A program made the position numbers and the translations under genes. Below the pieces are notes generated by a model. It was not told the origin of the DNA. It did no database searches and saw only the letters and a list, made by a program, of their open reading frames with translations. From Vitis vinifera (Eukaryota; Streptophyta; Magnoliopsida; Vitales; Vitaceae), in NCBI RefSeq assembly GCF_030704535.1, contig NC_081810.1, forward strand, positions 3,143,501 through 3,207,500: a stretch of 64,000 bases of DNA. The letters run 5' to 3'. Of the stretch, positions 11,201 to 23,815 are shown piece after piece (positions within the stretch are counted from its first letter, which is position 1; each line of letters begins with the position of its first letter).

Positions 11201-12913
11201 CAATGGGATGCAACTGGCGCGTTTGCTATGATTGGTTGATCTTGAATCCATTGTTGAGAAATATCTGCTTCCAGGATTTTATCTTTAATGCATTAGTAAT
11301 TTGTCATTCATGGTGTTTGGTCATGAATTTTGTTATTGGAAAATCACATTTTGGTGACACTGCTTCATTGTGCTATTGAAAGGTTTGCAGAAGGTACAAG
11401 CAATATCATCAACAGATGCAAATGGTGGTTTCATCCTTTGAAACTGTAGCAGGCCTCAGTGCTGCGACCCCCTACATTGCCCTGGCTCTGAAAACAGTCT
11501 CGAGGCACTTTCGGTTCCTGAAGAATGCCATATCAGACCAGCTTAGGCACATAAGGAAAGCCTTGGGGGAGGATTTGTCATCCCCCAGCACTGGTGCCTG
11601 CACTAGTGCAGGGGATGCAAGTTCACCAAGGTTAAAGTTCATGAACCAAAGCTTTCCGAAACACAAACCTGGTGGGGCTAACCTGGGTTTCCTTGAACCC
11701 CAACAACACGTCTGGAGGCCCCAACGAGGCCTACCAGAAAGGGCGGTGGCTATTCTTAGAGCTTGGCTGTTTGAGCATTTCCTTCACCCGTTAGTCTCTC
11801 TCTCTCTCTCTATTCTTCTCTCCCATTTGATTTTTGTACATTGTTTTGTTACATCAACTTTTTGGTTTTTGTTAGGTATCCAACGGACACAGATAAACAT
11901 ATGCTAGCCACTCAAACCGGTCTCTCTCGAAATCAGGTAGGTCCAACACCTCGGTTATCATTTTATTAATATATTTAACTTTCTAACCTTGAGTTTGGTG
12001 ACTGAAATAGCACTTATGTGACGTTTTCAAATGGGCTGGCATGTGGGTCAGAATCCATAATAACACATCTGCCTTCATTTTATGATTATTGATTGATGCA
12101 ATTCTACCTAACACCTGTCTAATCTAGCTGGCAAGACAGTCTTCTCATTTTGCCTCACAGAAAATACCCTTTGCCCTGTCATTAATATCAGAAATGGCAT
12201 GCTAAATTGGGGGAATGTGAGTTTGAAGTATTGTGCCATTATCGCTATATGAAATTAATCTGGTGAAGGTCGCCCAGCTGTCATGCCATGGCATGAGATT
12301 ATCAGTCTATGGTTCCTGCTTGACAATGTTTTGCAATGAAATGCATGCCCGCATAATGTTTTTTTGTTAGGTGATGATATTCAGTTGATTAATGCAGGTA
12401 TCAAACTGGTTCATAAATGCCCGAGTTCGGGTATGGAAGCCCATGGTTGAAGAAGTACACATGCTTGAAACCAAAGGTTTAGCAGAAAGGGATCAAAATT
12501 CAGGCAAAAAAGATTGGAAGTCCATTGGTGAAGGTGTCAGCCAACGGGATGGCAATCAACCTTCAAACAAGCCTAGTGTCAATGCAATGTCTGATGAGCA
12601 ATTGGAATGCAGGGGGATGTGTCCCTCAGCAGGCACCGGAGATGAATTGGGTGCTGAGCAGTGGAATCAAGAGAAGCGATCAAGAGTGGAGTGCCAAATT
12701 CCTGGAAGCATGGACGGGTCATTGATGGGTTTTGTTCCGTACCAGCGGAGCGGTGTCGAGATTGGGGGACTTGGAGCAGTGTCACTTACATTGGGTCTCA
12801 GGCATAGTGTGGAAACTGCACAGCAACAGCAACATCAACAACAATTACAACAGCAGGAGGATCAACTTAGACGGCAATTTGGAGGTCAGATGATTCATGA
12901 TTTTGTGGGTTGA
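5215..12913 (+). CDS. BEL1-like homeodomain transcription factor
   Basis: Nuclear TALE homeodomain protein of about 846 aa that in this family pairs with KNOX partners to control meristem, inflorescence and organ-boundary programmes. Coding exons join in frame: 5215-6771, 11383-11789, 11876-11936 (the 61-bp exon that splits the homeodomain) and 12398-12913, all with GT-AG introns; intron 1 is 4.6 kb. Features in order: N-terminal [20 protein letters not shown] at 323-331; SKY region at 401-436 ([16 protein letters not shown]); BELL domain at about 510-583; homeodomain at about 630-694 with the TALE insertion HPYPTDTD and recognition helix [13 protein letters not shown] at 676-688; a glutamine-rich stretch; the ZIBEL-type VSLTLGLRH at 803-811; terminal HDFVG. 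The N-terminal motif, SKY sequence and HDFVG end resemble Arabidopsis PENNYWISE (BLH9), so a BLH8/BLH9-type gene is likely, but the N-terminal half is much longer. The family is certain; the subclade is inferred. Confidence 0.93.
6772..11382 (+). other. Large first coding intron of the homeobox gene
   Basis: Bounded by GAG|GTATGT and GAAAG|GTTTGC, phase 0. It contains no supported gene; frames inside are short and unlike known proteins. One miniature inverted-repeat element sits at 8293-8557. Large first coding introns with regulatory content are common in TALE homeobox genes, but no specific element was recognised here. Confidence 0.7.
8293..8557. mobile_element. MITE-like element in the homeobox intron
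   Basis: The left end GAGTGTGTTTGGCA and the reverse complement of the right end (GAGTCCGTTCGGCA) form imperfect terminal inverted repeats around an AT-rich core with internal repeats of TTTTTAGATTTTTAGAAG. Size and ends resemble hAT- or Harbinger-type MITEs. No coding capacity. Confidence 0.55.
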
Positions 12914-14344
12914 TTTATATAGCTGTTTTTGATGGAATTAGAATAGAATAAGAGGGAGAATGGATTTGCTCGATCAGCTCCCATTCCACCACTTTGTATC
13001 ATGCATTGGCAGGGAAAATTTTGTTGACCATGATCTTATCAACATAAGGAGGCATTCATTTCAATACTTACTATTAATTCATGAAAGGTCCTCGATCCAT
13101 CCCTTGAACTGTCAAATGTCATGTTCATCACATCCTTAATGTCATGGGGTCATACCGAATAGTGAATGGGGCCTGTGGACCATTCCCCATGCACTAGTAG
13201 GTGGGGTCTGTTGGAGCTTCTGACCCTTACGAGGAAAAAGAAGAGTATGAATGTGTGATGATGGTGATGTTAGGCCCAGTGGGGTTGAATGTGGGGAATA
13301 GGTCAGATGTCTTGCCCCTATCAGTGTGGTAACTCCTTTTGTGTGATTTTGCAAAAAAGAACATAGAATTTGGGAAAAAATGGGAACAGCTGCAGGCAGA
13401 ACTGAAGCTATGTTAGTTAAAGCATAGGCAAATGAACCCTTGCTTGGGTTCGGGTTCTGGTGGTGGTGGGGCTTAGTTGTAAGGTTGAATAAGGTAGATC
13501 GGCCATGGGTCCATGTACATGCCACGGAGTTGGAATTCAGACATGGCTTACATCTTTCTTTAAGTGTAGGATAGCAAAATAACATTGTCACTGGTATATT
13601 TCTTGTTGGGTGCTTTAATGAAATTGTGGGTTTCTGGCGTATTAAACGGCCAGAAGACTTCTTGTGATTCCAGACATTCTGTTTCTGTGTTTTCATTTTC
13701 CTCCACCTAAGAAATCTACCCACAACCTTAGGTTTCTAGTTGATGTAGCCCATACCCCACCTTTGAGGTCGGGGTCAAAGGGAAAGAAAAATGATTACGT
13801 TGGCTTGATTGCTTTATGCTTCAAACAAATCCAAGTAAGATAAAATACGGAGACCTAAGGCCAATTTGGTCTGGGTTAGATCAATTGGAAGAAAACAAGT
13901 TTGGGCTTTAAGCCCCAATGAGTTTTTGAAAGTTTGGAGGTTTGGGTTGGAACCCAAAATGCATTTGAAGTTGGATCATAGCTCAACGATGGTGATTAAA
14001 ATTTGAATCTACCAATATATAAAGAATGCAATAGAGAATCAACTTGGATCACAAGTACTGATAGTGACAAAATCTACATGACATATATGCTTTATCTGCG
14101 TATCTGAGTGGTCTGGAGTGCATGAAGAAATGCATGTCCTTGGACCTTGGACCTTTGACCATATGCTACATGCAGGGTGAGCTCTTGAATAAAAGAGCAA
14201 CACTTATGATAATTCTCCATAATTCTGATGCGTAGATAACAACATCATATGTGTAATAACCTCCGATTACTTAAATTAATCCATCCCAAAAATTAAAATC
14301 CTTAATTAAGTACATCATATTTTGAACTTTCAACTGCAGTGCCT
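12914..14344. other. Convergent intergenic region, 3' UTRs
   Basis: Lies between the stop of the homeobox gene and the stop of the DUF1639 gene on the other strand. The first several hundred bases are probably homeobox 3' UTR. A 193-codon frame on the minus strand (13142-13723) is judged spurious. No RNA gene was seen. Confidence 0.5.
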
Positions 14345-15691
14345 TCAACTGGGAAACTTTGAACCTGCAAATACCAAAATAGCATTCAAAATATTAAAAC
14401 CAACAAGGCCAGAACTAAATAAAATGAAATAAAAACTGGAGGATTAAGTTTATGTTAGGGAAGTTTTTACAAAACCAATTTCAAAATATGGATTTAGAGA
14501 ACAACTTTTGAAAATTGTTTTCTAAAGTTTTATAGAACAAGAACTAGAAATGTTTTTAACCTATTTTTTTCCTCTCTCTATATATAACATGTTATGTGAA
14601 AACAACTTGTATTTTTGTTTTTTGATCATTTTTCCTTTTAACCCGAGAACAAAAAATTGTTTTTAAAAAATAATTAACAAGGAGAGCCTAAGACCTTGTT
14701 TGGTAGTAGTTTTCTAAAATAATCTTTAAAAACTATTCACAAACAAATGCTTATTTAAAAACCTAAAAATGTTTTTAATCCATTTTTTATGTTTTTAAAA
14801 TGATTTTTATATGTAATGATTTAAAAGCGGTTTTATATTTTTTGATTGTCAAAAGTTTTACAAAAAAAACTATTTTCAAACCCTAGAATTTTCCTTAAAA
14901 AACTCAAACAGCAACTCAAAATCCGACGTAAAACATAGTTAGAACTCTACTTTCCATTTCTCAATGCAATATCCAAAATTCAAATATATAACTTTAAAAT
15001 AAATAAAAAATCAAAAGAAACAAGTCGTGCCTTTGCCTTTGCCTTTGCAGTTATACGAACTGGGATTAACCTCATGCAACCACAATCCAGGAGTTAGATT
15101 CTACAAAAAAACCAAGACAAAAGGAATTAGCTGCAATTCAAAACCCTAGAAAACATCATATCATCAACTAACAATATAACAAGATTGCCTTACATCTAAA
15201 ACCTTCTGCACATTCTTTGGTCTCTTGTTTGGCTTTCGAGGGGGTTTGGAACCAGTCATCTTAAGGAAGTCCTCTTCAATCTCCTCCCGAGAAAGTGTGA
15301 TCGAGAACTTCTTCGGTTTCTCATTTTTCTTTGCATTTTCTGGAATGTTACTCTTAGGATTTGATATTCCTGATCGTCCCCCCACCGCATTGGTTCTTGA
15401 CCTCAGATTCCATGTCCTCTGCCCTAATTCTTCTCCATCTTGTCCTTCTCTTCCCATTCCTTTTTCCGACGCCGCCGTCAATTTCTTTTCACCATGACGG
15501 ATCGTTAGCTTCAACTTGGTCGACACCTCGCCCTTACCGTAACACATTCCATTTTCGAGAGTATTAGTTCCCAAATTATTCCTATTCTTCGACTGAGAGT
15601 CACCATGACTAGCATCCTTAGGGCTGTTCCTCTCCAATTTCTGGCACGACAACGACAAGGTTGGCAGCGGTTTAGAGTTGGCTGAAGCCAT
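14345..15691 (-). CDS. DUF1639 family protein, copy 1
   Basis: Plant-specific DUF1639 protein of unknown biochemical role. The main exon (15194-15691, 166 codons) carries RTWNLRSR at 92-99, FSITLSREEIEEDF at 129-142 and the basic MTGSKPPRKPNKRPK at 145-159, ending ..VQKVLD. A GT donor joins it to 15043-15100, which encodes NLTPGLWLHEVNPSSYNCK, the usual PGLWL block. A last exon at 14345-14364 (ending SKFPS, stop) is inferred from the second copy near 21.2 kb. In this copy the donor of exon 2 reads GC, within a GGCAAA repeat, where copy 2 has GT. If that intron is retained, translation stops at 15011. An in-frame ATG at 15739 would add 16 residues; the inner ATG is preferred because copy 2 has a stop between the two. 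About 191 aa. Confidence 0.8.
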
Positions 15692-16435
15692 GACTTGGTT
15701 GTGGTTCTCACTGGATTTGGCTCCGGGAGCAAGCACCATCGCCAGAGAAACAGAAGCTAAAAGCCCTAGAAATTGAAAAGTTCTTTCAAAAAGAGAATAG
15801 AAATTGAAGTTCCATGAGAAACAAACAAATTTGATTTTAGAAGGATGAAGTGTGGAGATACATATACATAGATATGTACATGTTGCTCATTTTTCTTATT
15901 TATGTCAAGTTTCTAAAAAAACTATTAAGGTCTAATATTAAGGCTCATCAGTTACCAGATAGAAAAAAAATATATATCAAACATTAATTTCGAAGAAAAA
16001 GAAACAAATAATAATGATTGAAGGGAGTTTTTTGGAATGCACAACAATGGATTCCTTGCCTCTACATGCTTTTCTTATTTTGATATATCTAAAAAATTCT
16101 AGCTCTCCGCTTAATTCATCTCAAAAGAACCCCAAAAGTCCAAAACCAACGAATTCTCGTAAAATCCCAATGCAAGAAAGAGAAATCAAGAAACAGTAGC
16201 AATTTAAATCAAGCCAAGAAACAAGCGGAGAAAATTCAGAAATCTTCCCTGAAATCGGAAGAATAAGATTTACGAAGAGAAGTAGAAAGATGAACGGAAT
16301 TCAATGATCGGGAAAAGCAATAAAGAGGGAAAAAAGAAAAAAAAAAAAAAAGGTAATGTTATAAGAAAATCTTCGCTCTTATTTTCTAGACAACCAAACA
16401 GAGAATAAAAATGAAGAAAAGATAAGAGAACTTAC

Positions 16436-16620
16436 CATAGGTTCGAACTTGGAGTCGACGACAAGGGGTGGAAGTCGTCGACGCCCTCGGCGCCGGTGGA
16501 GAATGAAGGTGAGGAAACGAGGGTTGCACGGGAAGATACTAGATCGGTATTGATAATCACCAAGTAGTTTACATCTGAGTGTATTCCTAAGAAGGGCAGT
16601 TCTATTCGGATTCAACTTCT
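16436..16620 (-). other. 5' non-coding exon of DUF1639 copy 1
   Basis: GC-richer block with a good donor on the minus strand (CCTATG|GTAAGT) and a matching diverged block upstream of copy 2 near 24.5 kb. Conservation between the copies and the donor suggest a transcribed leader exon, spliced to an acceptor shortly upstream of 15739. A 78-codon frame across it resembles no protein and shifts relative to copy 2, so it is treated as non-coding. Confidence 0.5.
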
Positions 16621-17222
16621 CCCTCCAAAATAGATTTAATTATTTTTTGTTTTTATATTTTTCTTATTTTTTTAAAAATTAAGTCTTACATTAAAGATCA
16701 CACTTTTAAATTGCGTCAAATGTCTTAATTTTATTTATATATAAAAAAAAACTTTTAATATTTTAGAATCATAGTCATGTATACAATTCTTAATTTAGAA
16801 GAAAGTGCAACTTAATAGAAGAAACAATATCATATGTTAACTAGGATATAGGATCCTACAAAAAAACCGTTAAAAGATTCACTTTTTACGTGAGAAATAC
16901 TCTTTTTACGTGAGAAAGACTCGTATGAATAATTTGGATTTTACGTTTGGACAGTTCAAATTCTTTTTATGTGGAAAAGACCCATATTAATAATTCTGAT
17001 TTTATCCTATGGATAATTCCTCAATATTACAAGAAAACATTTTCTTTGTGCGACATTAAAAAAAACAAAAGAAAAAAAACCATGTTTTTTGGAGAGAGAT
17101 ACTATTTCACCAATCGAATCAAAGTAAAAAGTATCTAATATATTCTTACCTAACGATTTTCCACAAAGTGATGACGCATAACAAATATAAACAAAAATTG
17201 TTATATATCATTATCTAATAAT

Positions 17223-17245
17223 AGTAATAATAATAATAATAATAA
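17223..17245. repeat. AAT microsatellite
   Basis: Run of AAT/TAA units in AT-rich DNA. Confidence 0.8.
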
Positions 17246-17259
17246 GTCAAATTATCAAG

Positions 17260-17540
17260 TTACTAAGAGACAAAAATGTGATCTAGGTGTAAGTAATATA
17301 ACTAAGCACACAAAATGTGATCAAGAAATTAAGGTATACAAAATATTATTTAATTATGAATGATGTGATCAAATTTCAAAAAATATAATTAAGTTACAAA
17401 ATATGTGATTAAGGTACAAAAAAAAATGTGATAAGGCATTAATTTGTAAAAAAATATAACCTAGGTATAAATAATATGAGCTAGATTAATAAGGTACAAA
17501 AAAGGTGATATTGGTACAAATAGTTTTAACAAAATATGAA
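17260..17540. repeat. Degenerate tandem repeat based on AAGGTACAAAAATGTGAT
   Basis: Around ten loosely spaced variants of AAGGTACAAAA and ATGTGATC/TAAG follow one another. A second zone with the same vocabulary lies at 18690-18960, with a trace at about 37920-37960. It looks like an old minisatellite or the internal array of a decayed element. Confidence 0.5.
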
Positions 17541-20200
17541 ATTTTTTATTAAGGTATATTAATATATGAATAAATAAAAAATAAAAAAAAAAACAAAACA
17601 AAACAAACAAAGGTATGTGTGACACCCCAAACACAAAGGCTAAATGCACCATGGTCATTTTACATATCAAATTGAAACAAACTAAAATGAAAAAAAATAA
17701 TAATATTGAATTTAGTCTTACATAAACAATCTTAAAAAAAAAAATTCAAATTTAAAGTAGTTTCTAAAAGAGCTACCCTTCCTATCCCCATATGTCACTT
17801 GTACCTCATAGTAGATAATTTGAAGAGGGTGAGTTTGACAATTCAAAAAGAAAAAATGCTTCAATAAGAAGGATTAGATAAAATACACAATTAAATCTTG
17901 AGAGATATTATGTTGTTTTTTTTTTTAATTACAAAAATCAATTAGTCGGTAAATTTAATTCAATAATTTAGTTGACTTTTTAAAAAAATTTAACACTTTC
18001 AATTTAAAGATAAAACAACATAATACATTTTGTATAATAATTCATATTCAAAAAAATTTTACAAACAAATATTTTACTTTGATCTGCTCATGGTAACACT
18101 ATACTCAAATAGTGGAACTTACACGTTAGCCTCAAATTATTCCTCTTATCGGTGAATGAAATGGTTTTCCATCAATAATATACCAAAAGCTAATAACACG
18201 TTACGATTGTACCACATCACTACCTTCACTATTTATGATATTATCAATCAAATAAAATTATATGATATTTTCAATTTATTTTATAAACCAAGGAACAAAA
18301 CCGAATATATGTAAGAAAAATAACACTTAATCCACTTTATGGAATGTAATTGATACTTTAATAAACAAATGAAAACAAAAAAGAGGTATAAAATAACTCA
18401 CAACACCATTATCCCTTATCTCAAAGGAGTCATTGAAAGTCTTGAAAGAATTAATCCATACTTTTAATTTATAAAATGAAGCAAATAATAAAACATTATT
18501 ATTTCTAACTCTTCTTCCAATCAAAATTCTCAAGGGACTTTTTTTCTTCCATTCTCTATTTTGGCTTTTCAATTTTTGATAACATGGATAAACCGTAACA
18601 AGATACAATATAAAAATAGGGGACAAAAATTATCTCACTTATTTTTTGTTAAAAAAATATATAAATATCCAAAATTCAAGGTAAACATGTGACTAAAATA
18701 TTAAAGGACGAAAAGTATAATTTAAGTACAAAGAATATGATTAGGATATAAAAATATGACCAAATACTAAGAATAAGATTAAGGTACTAAGGTGCCAAAA
18801 AAGTGACCTAAGGACGAAGAACGTTATCAAGGGAAAAAAATTATAATTGAGATATGAAAAATAAGATTAAGATATAGAATAAATTTGAAATTTTAATTTA
18901 AATACCAAGTGTGTTAAGGGTAAAAAAATTAACAAAAATATAAAAATATAAAGAATATGTATCAATTAAATAAAAAAAAATATTTATTACCATTTAATGT
19001 AATAATTTTATTGACCGTATTCACATTTATATAAATTAAAAAAAAAAGAATGTTACTTCAAGACAATGACACCTTCAATTTGGTTATATTTCTTCATTAC
19101 TTACTAAGTTACAAAAGGTTGGTTTGGGAAAGTTTTTGAAAATTATTTTTAAAAAAACATCTTTTAAGAATCACTTTCAAAAACAATTCTACAATTTTAT
19201 TTTTTTTTACTTTATTTTGAAAGGTTTTTAACTTATTTTTAATATTTTAAATATTTTTTTTAAAAAAATTCATATATATTATTTTATTTATTCTTTATAT
19301 TTGTCTTTTTTTTTTTTATTTAAAAAAAGTCATTATAAAACAAGTGAAAATGATTAAAAATAATTAAAATATATTGTAAAAAAAAAAAAAAAAAATTTGT
19401 TTTTATATACAAATAAATGATTGTTTGTGATTTAAACATGTTTTTTGTTTTTTTTAAATAAAAAAATATTTTCCAAAACAATTACCAAAGAATCAAAACT
19501 CTTCAACCTTTTATTCTCATTCTTATCAAAATAATTCATAACAAAATAATATATTTAATTAATATTCATCTTAATTGGTTATTTTATTTATTAAATTATA
19601 TGAAAAAATAATAATTGATCCATTAAAAAAGTTGTAAAATTTTTATATTTATTAAATATATGTTATTTAATCTATTTTAAATTTAAAAATTTTTATTTCT
19701 TGACATACTCATTAGAACAAATTACTATATAATCCTGTGGTATCAATTTCAATTATTTACTTATTTATTTATTTATTTTGTGTCTTAAGCGCTCAATCAT
19801 GAAAAATTCCTCAATTATTAAAAAAAAAATCAATTGCAATTAATATAAGTGTTAAATGCAATAATTATTATTCTGTTGCAATTATTTATACATTTATTCA
19901 CATAATGTCCTAAATTAAAGGGGTTAGAAAGAAAAACACAAATATTATATTGATATAATTATTATAACCAATATGTAAGACATCTATATTTTCTTCCAAA
20001 AAAAAGGGTTTTGACTTACTAATACAAAAATATATAGAAAAAGAACCCCCATTTCATTATAAAATTAAGATATTGAATTTTTTAAGAAAAAAAAAAGTTA
20101 AGATTAAGCTTTCACAAAATTAAGATAATATATCCATGAAAAAAAGGAAAGAAAGTAAAGATAAAGTAAGTTTCAGCCTTGCGTTTGAAATCCGAAGGTT

Positions 20201-21214
20201 AGCATAATCCCAACTAATAACTTACCCAACCAACGAAAACATTGAAAACATCAAATTTGAAATTTTACTCAGAAGTCTTTCCACGGCTGAACTGTCTTCC
20301 TCCCTCTTGTTCGACTTCAGTACTCCCTCAACAATCCATCAAGTGCTCTTCCAACGGGTCTCAATTTTATTCTCCCATAAAGAACAACAAAATGAAAGAA
20401 ATTTTTATGAGAAAAAAAGGTATAAAGAATTTTTTGGTTGGAGGAATTTCTTTATTACTATTTTTGGGAGTCACCTTCTGTTAACTTTGAGATTTTGACC
20501 TTTCAAATAATCTTCCCCTAGTCTCTTTCAAGTAATTTACCCCTTTTCTAAGCGAAAAGAAGAAAAGTTGAGCAGAGATACGAAGGTCATCCCTTTTGAG
20601 GCCGAGCTCTCTTGATCACATATTTGGTTGTCAATAATGAAGCCCATGAACGGGCCAGCCATGGGATATGGAATGGGTTGGGGAGAAGTATGGAATATGA
20701 CCTCAACCAACAACTTTTCCAAAGCATCTAAACCTATATATACACAGTTGACAGTATTTACTAATACTGACCCAGAATATTTGAAAAACCATGAAGAGAG
20801 AGATCTTTAATTCTTTATGGTTGGATATTGCAATGGTTAGAGGAGCCAAACCCCAGCTAGAGAGTTTGATCAGCCTGGAGCTGGAGTAAAGGAAGCAGCA
20901 TGTTGCTGCTGCTTCATCTGGGTATCTGATTGCCTATAATTTCAACAAAATGGTTTACATTTTGGGCTGGGCCTCATGTTGCAAGCCAAGGTTGTAATGA
21001 CTGGGGTCTGGAGCATATGAAGAGCATCAAAGTGCATTTCCTCGATCACCCTGTTAATAACATCCCCCCAACTCCTAAAGTGAATAACATTTAATTGCTT
21101 AACACAAAGTAAATTCTAACCAGATTTCCACAATTGACTCCCATAGAATTTGAAATTCTTGATAAGTTCATGATACTTTGAGCTTTCCAAACATAGCCAT
21201 AAACCACAGTACCT
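20201..21214. other. Intergenic DNA, no assigned gene
   Basis: Mixed composition. Opposite-strand frames around 20537-20810 encode proline- and methionine-containing peptides without a known family. Near 20896 a small hairpin-forming GCAGCATGTTGCTGC occurs. Nothing here is supported as a gene. Confidence 0.4.
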
Positions 21215-22224
21215 TCAGTTATGAGACTTTGAACCTGCAAATAACAAAACAGTATTTGCATCATGTTTCAATATATTAGAACAGAAAACTCTTAAGCAAC
21301 CACAGCAAATAGATAGCAAGAGTAGAAAGAAAAAGAAAAAGAAAAGGAAATTTGAAAGGCTAAACTTTTGCTTTAACTCTATCAAACAATATTTTGGTTG
21401 TTTCGGAAGCCTTAACATAGACCATGGACTCAAAACTCTACTTTTCCTTTCTCATTATGGAGTCATCCAAACAGACTACTTTCCAAAATTGATAATAAAA
21501 AATAGAAATAAGAAACAGGTTATACCTTTGCACTCATATGAACTGGGATTAACCTCATGCAACCATAAGCCTGGAGCCAGATTCTGCAAACCACCAAAAC
21601 AGAAGGCTTTAGCTGCAATTCAAGACCCTGCAAATCTAAATAATAAGAGACGCATCATATCATAAGGACAGGTAATGATGTTACAAGATTGCCTTACATC
21701 TATTACATTCTGCACATTCTTGGGTCTCCTCTTTGGCTTTCGAGGGGGTTTGGAACCGGTCATTGCAAGGAAATCTGCTTCAATCTCCTCCCATGTAAGC
21801 GTGATCAAGAACTTCTTCGGCTTCTCCTGCTTTTTTGTAGTTTCTAAAATGTTACAAATAGGATTTGATATTCCTGATTGCCCTCTAATTGCATTGAAAT
21901 GCTTCCTCACTGCTGTTCTTGGCCTGAGATTCCATGTCCTCTGTCCTAATTCTTTTTGATCTTGTCCTTCTCCTCCCATTCCTTGTTCAGATGTCACTGT
22001 CAATTTCTTTCACCACGGTGGATGACTATCTTCAATTTTGTGGGTTTCTCATCCAAAACCTCGCCCCAAGTGTAAGACATTCCTTTTTCAACATTATCAG
22101 TTCCCAAATTATTCTGATTCTTTGACTCAGAGTCACTGCAATTAGTATCCCTGGGGTTGTTCCTCTCCAGTTTCAAGCACGACAAGGACAAGGTTGGCAG
22201 TGGTTGAGACTTGACTGAAGCCAT
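21215..22224 (-). pseudogene. DUF1639 family copy 2, frameshifted
   Basis: Diverged duplicate of the gene at 14345-15691, in the same orientation. The ATG at 22222-22224 opens a frame parallel to copy 1 up to RGERN, then hits a stop. Where copy 1 has TTTCTTTTCACC (plus strand), this copy has one T fewer at about 22007-22011. The frame resumes as 21698-22003 with RTWNLRPR, FLITLTWEEIEADF and MTGSKPPRKPKRRPK, then 21526-21583 (LAPGLWLHEVNPSSYECK, here with a proper GT donor) and 21215-21234 (SKSHN, stop). A stop also lies just upstream of the start, between the two candidate ATGs seen in copy 1. The single-base loss makes it a likely pseudogene, though a sequencing or assembly error is possible. 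Splice sites and the C-terminal block remain intact, so inactivation would be recent. Confidence 0.75.
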
Positions 22225-22379
22225 GATGCTAATATTCTATGGTGATTTGGCTTCAGGAGGAAGCACCATCACCCAAGAATTGAAGCTAAAAATCCTAGAA
22301 ATTGAAAAGAGTTTTTAGAGAGAATCAAAATTGAAGTTGGTGAGATGGAACCAAATTTGATTTTAAAGTGATGATATCA

Positions 22380-23815
22380 ATTTAATTAAAAGTAACCATA
22401 AAATGGAAGTCGCTGATTTTTGCTTTCATAAGGAAAAATGTTAATTAATTTTATAATATATGGAATAATAAAAGAAGAAAAAGTGTTCTCTTAAAATTCA
22501 AAATTAAAACAATGCCTTTGGTTTATTGGATTAACCGAAATGGAAAAAGAAATGATGGTAGAATTTACTTGAGGAGCAAATGTGTGAAAATGCATCAAAT
22601 AAGTTCAGAAAGTTTTTAAAGTCAGTGCACCAAATGCAGCAGCAAAAGGTTTCAAGCTGGGTGCCTTAATACATCTCATTGTTGGCACAAATAGTGCTGC
22701 AAAATTGTATGCCAGAATGCAGTCAACAATGGGACAGAAACTCTGCCCAGAAAATGCAGCTATCCTGCCTAGAAAAATTGGAATTTTGAAGCTTTCAGAG
22801 AGATTTTATCACACTTGAAAGTTGGGACAACAGTTATTATGGCCAAAATTGATGCAATTCTATTCTTACTTATGCAACCACATTTTCAGATCCATGCCCT
22901 CAACCAAGGTTGTCATGGCCTCACCAACAGAATATGGACAATGCTTCAAAAGGTATGGGCTCTAAGCACAAAAGTTATCATTCATGGCTTATCTTTCAGT
23001 AATTACTGGCAACATAAGGCCTTTGAGCTAATCATTTTGACCCAAAATGGTCTTATCAATTTTCTAAAAGATAGTACAAAACCTCATGCTTCCAAAATTC
23101 AATACCCATAAAACAAAAGCAAACGACCAATCAGTATGAAGAACAAAACTGAAAAAGAAGAAGAAAAAAGAATATGTCAATCCAAAAGCCCCACACTCTC
23201 CTGCACACACCAATCCTCATCCTCGTGAGCTCAAAATCAATTTCCTCATCACCCCCACCAGCTCAAAATCAAGTACCAGGACTCCTATGAGCCTCAAAAG
23301 CCTCCAATGACGCCCAATCCACTTCTCCAGGACTGGGCTTAGGCTCAGCCTCTTCATCAACCATCAAAATTGCAGTCAACAAGAAGAAAGAGAAGAGAGA
23401 GGACAGAGGGTCAGTCCAAGGAGCAGGGTAGGAATGAGAGTACCCACTTCTTGCTTGGCTAGGCTTTGTATAACACTCAGCAAGTATCTAGCAGAACCCG
23501 AACAAATTTTCCTACGCCTCACATTTTTTACCTTCCAATTTCCTGAATGCTTGTAGTATCAAACAAAATTTTAAAATTCTTGTCTTTGAAATCAAATGGA
23601 AGCACAATGTCGATGTCAAGTACAATTATTTCTACATTCAACCATAATAATGCCTTGGCTTAAAAATCTTGGATAATGGATGAGTATAGTTTGGGTGATA
23701 TGAGGATGTGGTATAGGTAATGTGTTCAGGGTTTTGGAATGACTCTTAAAATGGTAAGCATAAGTGAAACTCTAACACTGATTACTGATTGCAAATACAA
23801 GAAGACTAACATCAA
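22380..23815. other. Insertion in the leader intron of DUF1639 copy 2
   Basis: Both flanks match the leader intron of copy 1, but this 1.4 kb has no counterpart there. It includes a minus-strand stretch (about 23283-23400) reading VDEEAEPKPSPGEVDWASLE before a stop, which looks exon-like but fits no family I recognise. No terminal repeats could be defined, so its nature is open. Confidence 0.45.

Larger units (their letters stand above)
16621..20200. other. AT-rich intergenic DNA with decayed short repeats
   Basis: No gene seen. It holds two zones of a degenerate repeat (about 17260-17540 and 18690-18960) and a MITE-like block near 19110-19495. Most of the rest is A/T runs. Confidence 0.6.

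Noticed and set aside
13142-13723. 193-codon frame on the minus strand after the homeobox gene
   Set aside because: No domain, odd composition, and it lies antisense to the probable homeobox 3' UTR. The length is within chance for this less AT-rich stretch.
16379-16615. 78-codon frame over the DUF1639 leader exon
   Set aside because: The matching block at copy 2 does not keep the frame, so it is better read as a non-coding leader exon.
20537-20810. Opposed 60-codon frames containing GPAMGYGMGWGE
   Set aside because: Curious composition but no family, no promoter and no conserved neighbour; not supported as a gene.
22815-23111. Possible retroelement polyprotein piece
   Set aside because: Alternative frames give short peptide stretches, but none carries a recognisable protease, integrase or reverse transcriptase motif.
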